A DNA stretch of 64,000 nucleotides from DASZHA01 sp035938265 (GTDB taxonomy: Bacteria; Chloroflexota; Dormibacteria; DASZGP01), in the NCBI GenBank assembly GCA_035938265.1, contig DASZHA010000009.1, positions 10,896 through 74,895 of the forward strand, in the 5' to 3' direction. Made by a program: the position numbers and the translations under genes. The notes beneath the pieces were generated by a model. It was given only the letters and a program-made list of their open reading frames with translations. It was not told the origin of the DNA and searched no databases. Positions 35,449-44,447 of this stretch are shown here, piece after piece. Each line of letters starts with the position of its first letter. Position 1 is the first letter of the stretch.

Positions 35449-36477
35449 ATGGGAAGAGCGGGGCTGCTGCTGTGCTTGGCCTTGGCCGGGTGCGGCAGCT
35501 TCGCCCCGTCGAGCGGCAATCCTGCGCTGCCCGATATCGGCGCCGCCGCACCCGGGCCGGTCACCCTCGGAGGCAGCTCCGTAGAGCTGCTCACCGACGG
35601 GCAGATGGCGGTCGATCGCCTGCTGGCGGCGGTAACCGGCGCCCGGCAGAGCCTGGAGGCGGAGATCTACGAGTTCGATCGTAGCGACCTCGCCGACGCG
35701 ATGGTGGCCGCGGTGCGGCGGGGTGTTGCCCTGACGGTGATCGCCGACCCCACCGTCGAGGTCAATGCCGCCACCCTGGCAAGGCTCCGCGCTGCGGGCG
35801 CCGTGGTGCGGCTCTTCCCCGATGGTCCGATGCAGATCGACCACGTCAAGCTGCTCCTGGCCGACCACGCCCTGGCGATCTTCGGGGGCATGAACTGGGG
35901 CCAGGGCTCGTACCTCAACCACGACTTCGACGTGGTCCTCAGCGGCCCGGCGGTGGCCCACGTCGAGGCGATCTTTGCCGAGGACATGGTGCGCACCGGC
36001 GCGACGACGATGAGCTCCGCCCTCGCTCCCGGGGACCCGGACGAGCTCCGCCTCCTGACCAGCTACCCGGAGAACCAGGTGCGCCCCGCGGTGCTGGCGG
36101 CGGTCGCGGCCGCACATCAGGCGGTGTTCATCCAGATGTACGTGCTCACCGACGTCGAGGTGATGTCGGCGCTGTCAGCGGCGGCGCGCCGCGGGGTGGG
36201 CGTGTGGATCCTCTTCGACCCCAACCAGGAGCTCAATCAGGCCGCCGCCGCGCGGCTTCGACAGGCGGGGGTGATGGCACGCTTCTACCGCACCCGGGGG
36301 GAGAAACTGCACGCCAAGGCCATGGTTGTCGACGGCCAGACCCTGGTGGTGGGATCGGCCAACTGGACCAGCTCCGGCTTCACCCGGAACCACGAACTCG
36401 ACGTCGTCATCCGCAGCCCTGGGCTGGCAGCGCAGGCGCTGACCCGGATGGAGGCCGACTGGCAAGCGTCGGCCTAG
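35449..36477 (+). CDS. Phospholipase D-like lipoprotein
   Basis: A 342-residue protein with a lipoprotein signal (hydrophobic LLLCLALAGC, lipobox Cys at about 15). It has two PLD-type HxKxxxxD motifs, IDHVKLLLADHALAIFGGMNW (about 125) and LHAKAMVVDGQTLVVGSANW (about 285). Both Asn-Trp flanks are present, so the catalytic pair looks complete. Such proteins cleave or transfer phosphodiesters, as in cardiolipin synthases, phospholipases and Nuc-type nucleases. Length and a secreted, lipid-anchored form fit a Nuc/phospholipase type better than a cardiolipin synthase. A TATACT box lies ten bases before the ATG. It is divergent from secG and convergent with the stress protein gene. Confidence 0.85.
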   Translation: MGRAGLLLCLALAGCGSFAPSSGNPALPDIGAAAPGPVTLGGSSVELLTDGQMAVDRLLAAVTGARQSLEAEIYEFDRSDLADAMVAAVRRGVALTVIADPTVEVNAATLARLRAAGAVVRLFPDGPMQIDHVKLLLADHALAIFGGMNWGQGSYLNHDFDVVLSGPAVAHVEAIFAEDMVRTGATTMSSALAPGDPDELRLLTSYPENQVRPAVLAAVAAAHQAVFIQMYVLTDVEVMSALSAAARRGVGVWILFDPNQELNQAAAARLRQAGVMARFYRTRGEKLHAKAMVVDGQTLVVGSANWTSSGFTRNHELDVVIRSPGLAAQALTRMEADWQASA

Positions 36478-36484
36478 CGCGCGG

Positions 36485-36934
36485 CTACGTCGTGCGAACG
36501 ATCAGCAGGCTGCAGGGCGCGTGGTGAGACACCTTGTTGGGCACGCTCCCCAGCACTCGGCCCAGCCCCGCCATGCCACGGTTGCCGACCACGATGAGGT
36601 CGGCGCCCTCGTCCGAGGCAACGCTGATCAGGGCGTCGGCAGCCTCGCCCAGGATGGCGTGCGTGGTGGCGTCCACCTCGGCATCGGCGGCCGCGGTCGC
36701 GGCGCTCCGGAGCATGAGGTCGGCCGCCTCCCGGGCTTCGCGCTCCCAGGTGGCATCGCCTGGTGCCGCCACCGCGGCGCCCCCCTCCGCGCCGATCATC
36801 GCCGCCGTTGGCAGCTTGCAGGCGGAGACGATGTGAAGCCGCGCCCCCGACGTCTTGCACAGCTCGATCGCGTGCGCCACCGCCTGCTCGGCGGTCTTGG
36901 ATCCATCGGTGCCAACAACGATTGCCTTGTACAT
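36485..36934 (-). CDS. Universal stress protein, UspA family
   Basis: A 149-residue single-domain Usp. MYKAIVVGTDGSKTAEQAV at the N-terminus and VVGNRGMAGLGRVLGSVPNKV near the C-terminus, the G-x2-G-x9-G(S/T) nucleotide loop, indicate the ATP-binding subclass. The ATG at 36934 has an AGGG sequence nearby; an ATG 12 bases upstream is an alternative. Role: generic stress or stationary-phase response, molecular partner unknown. It lies 99 bases after the small membrane-protein gene and may be in the gap-pgk-tpiA transcript. Confidence 0.9.
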   Translation of the reverse strand: MYKAIVVGTDGSKTAEQAVAHAIELCKTSGARLHIVSACKLPTAAMIGAEGGAAVAAPGDATWEREAREAADLMLRSAATAAADAEVDATTHAILGEAADALISVASDEGADLIVVGNRGMAGLGRVLGSVPNKVSHHAPCSLLIVRTT

Positions 36935-37033
36935 GCCAGCCCTCATGCGTTGCCGATTACCGGGCCAGCCTAGCCGGTCAACGCGGCAGGCGTCCATGCA
37001 GTTCGGCACACTCGTAGCGCCGGGGCTCCAGGG

Positions 37034-37492
37034 TCAGGCCTGAGCGCGGCGGAAGGCCTCTCGGGCGTCAAGCCGTTCGCGAGTGTCCTCGCCCAGCAGG
37101 TAGGCGAGGACGACGAGGAACACCAGGGCCAGGGCCACCTCGCCGATGGCGCCCAACCAATCGGGGTTGCCGCTGGGCCGCGCCACAAGGTCGTTGAACA
37201 CGTAGTAGAGCCGGAGGATGACCTCGAGGCCGGCGTATCCGACCGCCAGGCGCCAGGCCCAGCGACGCAGCGCCAGCAGCCAGAGGGTGCCGACAAAACC
37301 CACGGCGTTGAGCGTCAGCACCCCCAGCGTCAGCGGGTCAAAGCCGACGCGCCCCAGGGCGAAGGCGATCAGGTAGGCGCCGTGGAACGAAATCGAGAGA
37401 ACCGCGGCAAGGCCGAGGAAGAGCGATGCCCCGATCAACTCCTGGGGTGGTACCGGCGCGCCCACTGGTGGAGGCTCACTGCCATAGGGCAT
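37034..37492 (-). CDS. Small membrane protein of unknown function (four helices)
   Basis: A 152-residue protein with about four hydrophobic helices: LIGASLFLGLAAVLSISF, TLGVLTLNAVGFVGTLWLL, a third around LAVGYAGLEVILRLYYVF and a fourth around EVALALVFLVVLAYLL. The N-terminus is Pro-rich and the C-terminus charged. No motif allows a function. It starts six bases after the tpiA stop, so it is probably in the glycolytic operon. Confidence 0.75.
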   Translation of the reverse strand: MPYGSEPPPVGAPVPPQELIGASLFLGLAAVLSISFHGAYLIAFALGRVGFDPLTLGVLTLNAVGFVGTLWLLALRRWAWRLAVGYAGLEVILRLYYVFNDLVARPSGNPDWLGAIGEVALALVFLVVLAYLLGEDTRERLDAREAFRRAQA

Positions 37493-37498
37493 GCGGGG

Positions 37499-38266
37499 CT
37501 AGGCCGGTGCCGGGACGGCAGCGCTGACGATCGCCAGGAAATCGGCCGCCACCAGGCTGGCGCCGCCAACCAGCGCCCCGTCGACGTTGGCCTCCGCCAG
37601 CAGCTCGCCGGCGTTGGCCGGCGTTACCGAGCCACCGTAGAGGATGCGAACCGCCTCCCCCACCGCGGTGCCGAGGGACTCGGCGACCAGCATCCGGACC
37701 AGGGCGCAGCTGGCTTCGGCGTGGGCGGGGGTGGCCGTCTTGCCGGTCCCAATGGCCCAGATCGGCTCGTAGGCCAGGACCAGCTCCAGGCCCTGCTCCT
37801 CGCTCAGCCCGGCCAGCGCCGCCGGCACCTGTCGCCCCAGCACCGCCTCGGTGCTGCCGGCCTCGTGCTCCTCGAGGGTCTCGCCGACGGCAACCAGCGG
37901 CCGCAGGCCGTGCCCGAGGGCGGCGCGCACCTTGCGGTTCACCTTCTCGTCGGTCTCGCCAAACAGCTGGCGGCGCTCGGAGTGGCCCAGCAGCGCGTAA
38001 CGGCACCAGCCGGCGACCATCAACGGCGAGATCTCCCCGGTGTATGCGCCCTTCTCCTCCCAGTACATGTTCTGCGCGCCCAGCCCGACCTCACTGCCCT
38101 CCAGCGCGTTGGACACGGGCCAGAGACTGGTGAACGGCGGCAGCACGGCGACCTCGACGTGGTCAAGCCTGGGCATCCCCGCAAGCAGGTCGGCGACCAG
38201 CGTCAGGGACTCGGGCACCGTCTTGTTCATCTTCCAGTTGCCCGCCACCAGCGGCATTCGGCTCAT
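37499..38266 (-). CDS. tpiA: Triosephosphate isomerase
   Basis: Interconverts dihydroxyacetone phosphate and glyceraldehyde-3-phosphate. The 255-residue barrel has the catalytic Lys in AGNWKMNKT, His in ALLGHSERRQLF, Glu in AYEPIWAIGTGKTAT, and phosphate-binding ILYGGSVTPANA and GALVGGASL. All active-site residues are present and the length is standard. The ATG immediately follows the pgk stop codon (TGA-ATG), so translation is coupled. Confidence 0.97.
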   Translation of the reverse strand: MSRMPLVAGNWKMNKTVPESLTLVADLLAGMPRLDHVEVAVLPPFTSLWPVSNALEGSEVGLGAQNMYWEEKGAYTGEISPLMVAGWCRYALLGHSERRQLFGETDEKVNRKVRAALGHGLRPLVAVGETLEEHEAGSTEAVLGRQVPAALAGLSEEQGLELVLAYEPIWAIGTGKTATPAHAEASCALVRMLVAESLGTAVGEAVRILYGGSVTPANAGELLAEANVDGALVGGASLVAADFLAIVSAAVPAPA

Positions 38267-39451
38267 TCAGTCCTCCTCCAGCACCCTGATCCCGGGCAGG
38301 TCCTTGCCCTCGAGGAACTCGAGGGTGGCACCGCCACCCGTGGACACGTGGGTTATCGAATCCTCCAGGCCGAGCTGGGCCAGGGCCGCGGCAAGGTCGC
38401 CGCCGCCGACGATGCTGATGGCCGGCGATTTCGCCACCGCCCTCGCAACCGTCTCGGTGCCGCCGCGAAACGGCTCCATCTCGTAGACCCCCAGGGGTCC
38501 GTTCCAGACGATGGTTCCGGCCTCCTTCTCCGCGATCATGGCGAAGCCCTTCTGGGTCTCAGGGCCGATGTCGAGCATCATCCAGCCGGCGGGGATGCGG
38601 CGCGCGTCGACGACCTGGATGTTGGCGTCAGCTCTGAAGGCATCGGCCACGACGGCGTCGACCGGGAGGGCCAGCTTCTCGCGACCCGCATCCAACAAGC
38701 GTCGAGCGGTGTCGAGCTGGTCCTCTTCAACCTTGCTGTCGCCGACCGCGGCGCCGTCGGCCTTGAGCAGGGTGCACGCCATCGCGCCACCCACCAGCAT
38801 GGCGCTCACCCGGGGCAGGAGGTTCTCCATGACCCCGATCTTGGTCGAGATCTTGGCCCCGCCGACGATCGCCACCAGCGGCTCGCGCGGGTTGTCCAGC
38901 ACCTGGCTGAGGACGGTGACCTCCTTCTCCATCAGCAGGCCGGCGGCGCTCGGCAGCAGGTGGGCGACGCCCTCGGTTGAGGCATGGGCGCGGTGGGCGG
39001 CGCCGAAAGCGTCGTTCACATAGGCGTCGGCGAGGCCCGCCAGCAGCCGGCAGAACCCGGGGTCGTTGGCCTCCTCGCCCGGCTCGAAGCGCACGTTCTC
39101 CAGCATCACCAGCTCGCCGGGGGCGAGCTCGGCGAGAAACAGCTCAACCGGCGGCCCGGCAACACCAGGGGCGACCTGGACGTGGATGCCGATGATCTCC
39201 TCGAGGCGCGCCGCCAGCGGCGCCACGCTCAGCTCGGGCACGACCTTGCCGCCGGGCCGGCCACGATGGGTGACCAGGCGGATCTCGGCGCCGAGGTTGA
39301 GGACGGCGCGGACGGTGGGCACGGCCGCACGGATGCGCGCGTCGTCAAGGATGCGGTCGCCATCGAAGGGGACGTTGAAATCGACGCGCAGCAGCACGCG
39401 CTTCTCGAAGAGGTCGAGGTCCCTGATCGTCCGTAGCCGACGTCGGGCCAC
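38267..39451 (-). CDS. pgk: Phosphoglycerate kinase
   Basis: Transfers phosphate from 1,3-bisphosphoglycerate to ADP. The 394-residue protein has RVLLRVDFNVPFDGDR, VTHRGRPGG, LENVRFEPGEEAND, YVNDAFGAAHRAHAST in the N-domain. The nucleotide-binding C-domain has AIVGGAKISTKIGV, IVWNGPLGVYE and STGGGATLEFLEGKDLPG. The GTG at 39451 was chosen; it lies one base after the gap TAA. Normal size for bacteria. Confidence 0.96.
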   Translation of the reverse strand: MARRRLRTIRDLDLFEKRVLLRVDFNVPFDGDRILDDARIRAAVPTVRAVLNLGAEIRLVTHRGRPGGKVVPELSVAPLAARLEEIIGIHVQVAPGVAGPPVELFLAELAPGELVMLENVRFEPGEEANDPGFCRLLAGLADAYVNDAFGAAHRAHASTEGVAHLLPSAAGLLMEKEVTVLSQVLDNPREPLVAIVGGAKISTKIGVMENLLPRVSAMLVGGAMACTLLKADGAAVGDSKVEEDQLDTARRLLDAGREKLALPVDAVVADAFRADANIQVVDARRIPAGWMMLDIGPETQKGFAMIAEKEAGTIVWNGPLGVYEMEPFRGGTETVARAVAKSPAISIVGGGDLAAALAQLGLEDSITHVSTGGGATLEFLEGKDLPGIRVLEED

Positions 39452-39452
39452 C

Positions 39453-40472
39453 TTAGTTGGCGTCGAAGCCCTTCTGCCCCATGAAGCGGATGAGATCGAC
39501 CACACGGCACGAGTATCCCCACTCGTTGTCGTACCAGCTCAGGACCTTGACCAGGTTGCCGTCGATGACCATCGTCGACTTGGCGTCGACGATGCTGGAG
39601 TGGCTGTCGCCCTCGAAGTCGGTCGAGACCAGCTCCTCCTCGGTGTAGCCCAGGATGCCGCTGAGGTCGTCCTCACTGGCACGCTTGAGGGCCGCGTTTA
39701 CCTCCTCAGCGGAGGCCGGCTTCTCCAGCTCGGCGACAAGGTCAACCAGGGAGACGTCCCGCGTCGGCACCCGCAGTGACATCCCGTGGAAACGACCCTT
39801 CAGCGACGGCATGACCAGGGACATGGCCTTGGCGGCGCCGGTCGTGGTGGGGATAACGTTGATGGCGGCCGCTCGCGCCCGGCGCTTGTCTTCGTGGGGC
39901 GCGTCGAGGAGCCGCTGGTCGCCCGTGTACGAATGGACGGTGGTCATCAACGCCGCCTTGATGCCGAAGGAGTCGTGCAGCACCTTGGCCACCGGGGCCA
40001 GGCAGTTGGTGGTGCAGGAGGCGTTGCTGACGATGTGGTGGAGGGCCGGGTCGTAGGCGTCCTCGTTGACCCCGATCACCACCGTGATGTCCTCGTTCTT
40101 GGCCGGGGCCGAGATCATCACCTTCTTGGCTCCGCCTTTCTCGATGTGGACCCTGGCCTTGTCGGCGTCGGTGAAGAAGCCCGTCGACTCGACCACCAGG
40201 TCGACCCCGAGGTCGGCCCAGGGCAGGTTGCCGGGGTCGCGCTCCGCCAGCACCTTGACGCGTTGACCATCGACGATGAGGTGGTCGCCCTCGAAGCTCA
40301 CCTCGCCGTCGTAGGCGCCCAGGACGCTGTCGTGCTTGAGGAGGTGAGCCAGCATCTCTGGGCTGGTGATGTCGTTGACGGCGATAACGTCGATGTCGTC
40401 GAAGCGCCGTGTCGCTCGGAAGACGTTGCGTCCGATCCTCCCGAACCCGTTTATCCCAACCTTGATGCCCAA
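39453..40472 (-). CDS. gap: Glyceraldehyde-3-phosphate dehydrogenase
   Basis: Oxidises and phosphorylates glyceraldehyde-3-phosphate. The 339-residue protein has IKVGINGFGRIGRNVFRA, the NAD-type Asp in IAVNDITSPE, and the active-site Cys in SNASCTTNCLAP near residue 150, followed by TTVHSYTGDQRLLDAPH and WYDNEWGYSCRVVDL. The start is a TTG at 40472 with a very good ribosome site (AAGGAGG, six-base spacer), clearly better than the upstream in-frame ATG at 40499. Followed by pgk and tpiA and preceded by whiA in the same orientation, with a 115-base gap after whiA. Confidence 0.96.
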   Translation of the reverse strand: MGIKVGINGFGRIGRNVFRATRRFDDIDVIAVNDITSPEMLAHLLKHDSVLGAYDGEVSFEGDHLIVDGQRVKVLAERDPGNLPWADLGVDLVVESTGFFTDADKARVHIEKGGAKKVMISAPAKNEDITVVIGVNEDAYDPALHHIVSNASCTTNCLAPVAKVLHDSFGIKAALMTTVHSYTGDQRLLDAPHEDKRRARAAAINVIPTTTGAAKAMSLVMPSLKGRFHGMSLRVPTRDVSLVDLVAELEKPASAEEVNAALKRASEDDLSGILGYTEEELVSTDFEGDSHSSIVDAKSTMVIDGNLVKVLSWYDNEWGYSCRVVDLIRFMGQKGFDAN

Positions 40473-40587
40473 GGGATTCCTCCTTATTGCAGGTTTCACC
40501 CACGTTCACGACGGGTGGCACTCGGTACGAAGTGGGACGCCGGTAATCGGGCGGATCCGAACGGCGCTGCCGTCGGCGTGCCGACCT

Positions 40588-41493
40588 CTAATTTATCAGA
40601 CCGGCTTCTTGGGCCACGGCGGAGAGACGGCGCAGCCGGGCATTGACCGCCGACTTGCTGAGGCCCATCCGCTCGGCCATCTGGCCCAGTGTCGCCGAGG
40701 GCATCGCCAGGCGGGTGCCGGCCATCTCTCGCAGCGCCACGGGCTGGTCGTCGAGAACCCTCGACGCCATCAGCCGCCGCACCTCGTCGACCTGGCGCAG
40801 ACCGGTGGCCACGCTCCGGCGTAGGTTGGCGGTCTCAGAGTTGGCCTGCCGGTTGGCCTGCCCGCGAAGCTCGCGAAGGATGCGGTCGTTCTCGAAGCGG
40901 AGGACCCCCTGGCTGGCGCCCATCGCCTTGAGCAGGGTGGTGACGTCGTCGCTGCCCTTGACATAGACCATCCAGCGGGCTCCCCGACGGCGGGTCCGCG
41001 GCCGCAGGCCAAGGCTGCGGACGGCGGCGACGATGGCGTCGGCGCCCGGCCGTCGCGTCAACCCAAACTCGAGGTGCGAGCCGCCCGGGCCGATGCTGAC
41101 CACCCCGGCGGCGGTGAAGGCGCCGCGCAGGTAGGCCCGGCGGCAGCAGGCCCTGGCGGGCAGGGCTGCGGCAGGCGTCAGCTCGACCAGCGGGCCCCCG
41201 CGTTCGATGCCGACGTCATAGCTGGGCCGGACGTGGGTTCGACCGCGCTGGAAGTGGCCGGCGTGGGCTCCGTGTTCGCCGTCACCGCGGAGGGAACGAC
41301 CCAGGCGCACGACCTTGCGCGCCGCGGCGCTGCTGGTCAGGCGAATGCTGAGGATGGTGGCGTCATCGCGGACCCTGGCCGCGGCGGCGAACCCCTTCAG
41401 CTCGCTCAGTTGGCAGCAGGCCCGGGGCTGCGCCAGGAGGGCGAGCTCGTGGCGCACGTCGGCGGTGAAGGACGCCCGGCCCTGGGCTGCCAT
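40588..41493 (-). CDS. whiA: WhiA-family DNA-binding regulator
   Basis: A 301-residue protein with the degenerate LAGLIDADG-homing-endonuclease fold N-terminal (SFTADVRHELALL, CCRRAYLRGAFTAAGVVS, YHLEFG-like region) and a C-terminal helix-turn-helix (TLGQMAERMGLSKSAVNARLRRL). In Streptomyces WhiA controls sporulation genes; in Bacillus it affects division and chromosome segregation. No nuclease activity is expected. The usual partners rapZ and yvcK are not adjacent. Directly upstream of gap-pgk-tpiA, as in many Gram-positive genomes. ATG at 41493 with a GAGG sequence upstream; divergent from lgt. Confidence 0.93.
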   Translation of the reverse strand: MAAQGRASFTADVRHELALLAQPRACCQLSELKGFAAAARVRDDATILSIRLTSSAAARKVVRLGRSLRGDGEHGAHAGHFQRGRTHVRPSYDVGIERGGPLVELTPAAALPARACCRRAYLRGAFTAAGVVSIGPGGSHLEFGLTRRPGADAIVAAVRSLGLRPRTRRRGARWMVYVKGSDDVTTLLKAMGASQGVLRFENDRILRELRGQANRQANSETANLRRSVATGLRQVDEVRRLMASRVLDDQPVALREMAGTRLAMPSATLGQMAERMGLSKSAVNARLRRLSAVAQEAGLIN

Positions 41494-41565
41494 CCAGCCT
41501 CAGCTGCGCGGGTCGCGGTGGCGGACGATCATCGGGGCAGATTCTAGGGCCCCTCCCGCAGCCCA

Positions 41566-41571
41566 TATACT
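41566..41571 (+). promoter_or_regulatory. -10 box of lgt, leaderless start
   Basis: TATACT ends seven bases before the lgt GTG at 41579. No ribosome site was seen, which fits a leaderless mRNA. Confidence 0.5.
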
Positions 41572-41578
41572 CCCCGCC

Positions 41579-42577
41579 GTGGACCCGTGCAGCCTGCCGA
41601 CCTGCCTGAAGATCGGGGTCGATCCCATCGCTCTCCACCTGGGCAGCTTCGCTCTCTACTGGTACGGGCTGCTGGTGGCCCTGGGCTTCATCATCGCCAT
41701 CCGGGTCGGCAGCCGCGAGGCGGAAAAGGTCGGCCTCAACGCCGACCAGCTGCTGTCGGCGACGCTTGTGGGGGCGCTCTTCGGTCTGCTGACAGCTCGC
41801 GTCTTCTACGTGCTGCAGAACCAGCCGCAGTACTACGTCGACGGCAAGCATCTGGGTGAGGCGCTCTCGCTGTGGCAGGGCGGGCTGACCTTCTATGGCG
41901 GCATCTTCGGCGCGATCCTGGGGGTCTGGCTCTACACCGGCCGCTACAACCTGCCCCTGCTGCGCTTCCTCGACATCGGCGCCCTGGTCGCGCCGCTGGG
42001 CCAGGCCATCGGGCGGGTGGGCAACGTCATCAACGGCGACATCATCGGCATCAACACGCACAACTTCGGCATCGAATACACCAGCGGCAACAACCTCCTG
42101 CTCCCCACCGACCAGGTGGGCAAGGCGCAGCACCCCGTGGCGGTCTACGACATGTTCTGGGAGGCGGCACTGTTTGCGGCTCTCTTCTACCTCTGGCGCC
42201 GTCGTATCCTCCGGCCGGGACAGGCTGCCGGCGTCTACCTCTTCGGCTTCTCCGCCGGCCAGCTGCTCATCGGCGGCTTTCGCGCCGCGCCCGTGGGCCA
42301 GTTCGGGCTCAAGGCGAACCAGCTCACGGCACTGCCGATCCTGGCGGCCGGGCTGTGGCTCTTTCTCCGCTCCACCCGGGGCGGGGCGACCTACAGCGAG
42401 GCGCCCATCGAGCCGGTGGCGGTGAGAAAGCCGAGGCCACGCCGGCCGGCGGGAACGGCGGTCCGGCGGACAGCCGGCGCCACGGGCGCGGCCAAGGTGG
42501 CGGCGCCACGAGCCCGCAGGGCGGCGGCGGCCCCGGCCAAGAAGAGCACCCGCAGGCCGCAGGCCAAGGGCGGCTAG
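41579..42577 (+). CDS. lgt: Prolipoprotein diacylglyceryl transferase
   Basis: Integral membrane enzyme that attaches diacylglycerol to the lipobox Cys of prolipoproteins such as the PLD-like protein in this window. The 332-residue product has seven predicted helices, the YGGIFGAILG segment and the Lgt signature GQAIGRVGNVINGDIIG (Asp where Glu is common), plus HPVAVYDMFWEA. After the last helix there is an unusual tail of about 60 residues rich in Arg, Lys, Ala and Pro. The GTG start lies seven bases after a TATACT box. The TAG stop overlaps the uvrC stop on the other strand (shared CTAG). Confidence 0.94.
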   Translation: MDPCSLPTCLKIGVDPIALHLGSFALYWYGLLVALGFIIAIRVGSREAEKVGLNADQLLSATLVGALFGLLTARVFYVLQNQPQYYVDGKHLGEALSLWQGGLTFYGGIFGAILGVWLYTGRYNLPLLRFLDIGALVAPLGQAIGRVGNVINGDIIGINTHNFGIEYTSGNNLLLPTDQVGKAQHPVAVYDMFWEAALFAALFYLWRRRILRPGQAAGVYLFGFSAGQLLIGGFRAAPVGQFGLKANQLTALPILAAGLWLFLRSTRGGATYSEAPIEPVAVRKPRPRRPAGTAVRRTAGATGAAKVAAPRARRAAAAPAKKSTRRPQAKGG

Positions 42578-44430
42578 ACCTGCTCCTTGATCGCCTCCGC
42601 GACGGTGGCGGGGACGGTCTCCGAGAGCTCGGCCAGGGTCGCGTCGCGGATCCCGGCCAGCGAGCGGAATCGCTTGATCAGGGCCCGCTTCCGCTTGGGC
42701 CCCAGCCCCGGGACGGCGTCCAGGGGCGACGCCAGCCGCTGCCGCGCCCGGGTCCTGCGGTGGAAGCTGATGGCGAATCGGTGAGCCTCGTCGCGGACTC
42801 GCTGGAGCAAGAAGAGCGCGGTGGAGTCAAGCGGCAGCAGCAGCGAATGCGAGGAGCCGGTGGGGATCAGCTCCTCCTTGCGCTTGGCCAGGCCGAAGGT
42901 GGCGATCTGGTGAACGCCCAGCTCCTCCATCACCTCGCGCGCGGCGTTGAGCTGCCCCCTGCCGCCGTCGATTATGACCAGGTCGGGCAGGCTCTCGAAG
43001 CTGGCGTCGGAGTCCTTGCCGCCGGCGCCGTCGGGCCGGCCGCCGAGTCGCCGGAACCGCCGCCGCAGCATCTCCTGGAGCATGGCGAAGTCGTTGGCGC
43101 CGGCGACGCCTTTGATGTGGAAGCGCCGGTAGTGGGCGTTCTTGGGACGCCCGTCCTCGAAGACCACCATCGAACCGACGGGGTCGGTGCCCATCAGGTT
43201 GGAGATGTCGTAGCACTCGATCCGGCGCGGCAGGCGGTCCATCCCCAGGGCGTCCTGGAGGTCGGCCAGGATCTTCTCGGTGCGCTCGCTGTCGTAGTCC
43301 TTCTTAATCGTCGCCTGGCGCAGGGCCTCCTCGCCATTGCGTCGCGCCATCTCCAGCAGTTGCCGCCCCCTCCCCCGCTGCGGCACCATCACCCGCACGC
43401 GTGACCCGCGCCGCTGGCTCAGCCAGTCGCCGAGGGTCCCGGCATCGGCGATGTCCGCCGGCACCAGGATCTCCTTGGGGTAGGTGGTGGCGTCGCCGTA
43501 GAACTGCCCCACGAAGCCGTTGATGACCTCGGCCTCCTCCATCTCACCGGCGCCCTCGAGCTCGAAGGACTCCGATCCGACAACCTGCCCGCGGCGCACC
43601 GTGAGCACCACCACCACCGCGCCTCCGCCGTCGCGCGCCAGGGCGACGACGTCCTGGTCACGCGCCGCCTGCGACAGGACCCGCTGCCGCTGGGCCACCT
43701 GGTCCAGGGCGATGCCGCGGTCCCGAAGCCGCGCCGCCCGCTCGAACTCGAGCTTGTCGGAGGCCTCCTGCATGTCGCGGCGGATGGCCCGCGCAAGCTC
43801 TTCTGAGCGTCCCTCCATGAAGACGCCGATCTGCTCCAGGTTGCCGTGGTATTCCTCGGAGCCGATCAGCCCCTCGCACGGCCCCGAGCAGCGCTTGATG
43901 TGGTAGTCGAGGCAGACGCGGCCGCGCTTGAAGATGTCGTCGGAGCACGTGCGGTAGGGGAAGATCCGGCGCAGCGTCTTCATCGTTGTCCGCAGCGCCC
44001 CGGCGTTGGTGAAGGGCCCGAAATATCGGGCGCCGTCGTCGGTCACCTTGCGCACGGTGTAGACGCGGGGGAAGTCGCCCTTGCGCGGCAGCTTCATGTA
44101 GAGGTAGTTCTTGTCGTCACGCAGCCGGATGTTGTACTTCGGCCGATAGCGCTTGATCAGGGTGCACTCCAACAGCAACGCCTCCTGGTCGGTGCTGCAG
44201 GTGAGGACGTCGAAGTCGAAGACCCGGTTCACCATCCCCGTCATCCGCGGGTCGGTGGGACCACCGGCCTGGAAATAGGACCGCAGCCGGCTGCGCAGGC
44301 TATGGGCCTTGCCGACGTAGATCACCCTGGTCTTGAGGTCACGCATGACGTAGACGCCGGGGCTGTCAGGGGCCTGCCGGAGGCGCTCCTTGAGGAGCTC
44401 GGGGCGGTCAATGAGGAGGTCGGCGCTCAC
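42574..44430 (-). CDS. uvrC: Excinuclease ABC subunit C
   Basis: Nuclease of nucleotide excision repair that makes both incisions. The 618-residue protein has the N-terminal GIY-YIG domain (PGVYVMRDLKTRVIYVGKA), the UVR motif (about 200-235), the RNase H-like endonuclease half (ECYDISNLMGTDPVGSMVVF; LPDLVIIDGGRGQLNAA; DEAHRFAISFHR) and C-terminal tandem helix-hairpin-helix (LDAVPGLGPKRKRALIKRF). Two in-frame GTGs, 44433 and 44430, are possible; the second is exactly six bases from a TAGTAT box, so it is chosen as a leaderless start. Divergent from a small gene whose promoter overlaps. Confidence 0.95.
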   Translation of the reverse strand: MSADLLIDRPELLKERLRQAPDSPGVYVMRDLKTRVIYVGKAHSLRSRLRSYFQAGGPTDPRMTGMVNRVFDFDVLTCSTDQEALLLECTLIKRYRPKYNIRLRDDKNYLYMKLPRKGDFPRVYTVRKVTDDGARYFGPFTNAGALRTTMKTLRRIFPYRTCSDDIFKRGRVCLDYHIKRCSGPCEGLIGSEEYHGNLEQIGVFMEGRSEELARAIRRDMQEASDKLEFERAARLRDRGIALDQVAQRQRVLSQAARDQDVVALARDGGGAVVVVLTVRRGQVVGSESFELEGAGEMEEAEVINGFVGQFYGDATTYPKEILVPADIADAGTLGDWLSQRRGSRVRVMVPQRGRGRQLLEMARRNGEEALRQATIKKDYDSERTEKILADLQDALGMDRLPRRIECYDISNLMGTDPVGSMVVFEDGRPKNAHYRRFHIKGVAGANDFAMLQEMLRRRFRRLGGRPDGAGGKDSDASFESLPDLVIIDGGRGQLNAAREVMEELGVHQIATFGLAKRKEELIPTGSSHSLLLPLDSTALFLLQRVRDEAHRFAISFHRRTRARQRLASPLDAVPGLGPKRKRALIKRFRSLAGIRDATLAELSETVPATVAEAIKEQV

Positions 44431-44435
44431 CACTC

Positions 44436-44442
44436 GATACTA
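44436..44442. promoter_or_regulatory. Overlapping divergent -10 boxes of uvrC and the 44448 gene
   Basis: Minus-strand TAGTAT (44442-44437) lies six bases before the uvrC GTG at 44430. Plus-strand GATACT (44436-44441) lies six bases before the GTG at 44448. The two boxes share five bases, so only one polymerase could occupy the site at a time. Confidence 0.45.
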
Positions 44443-44447
44443 GGCGT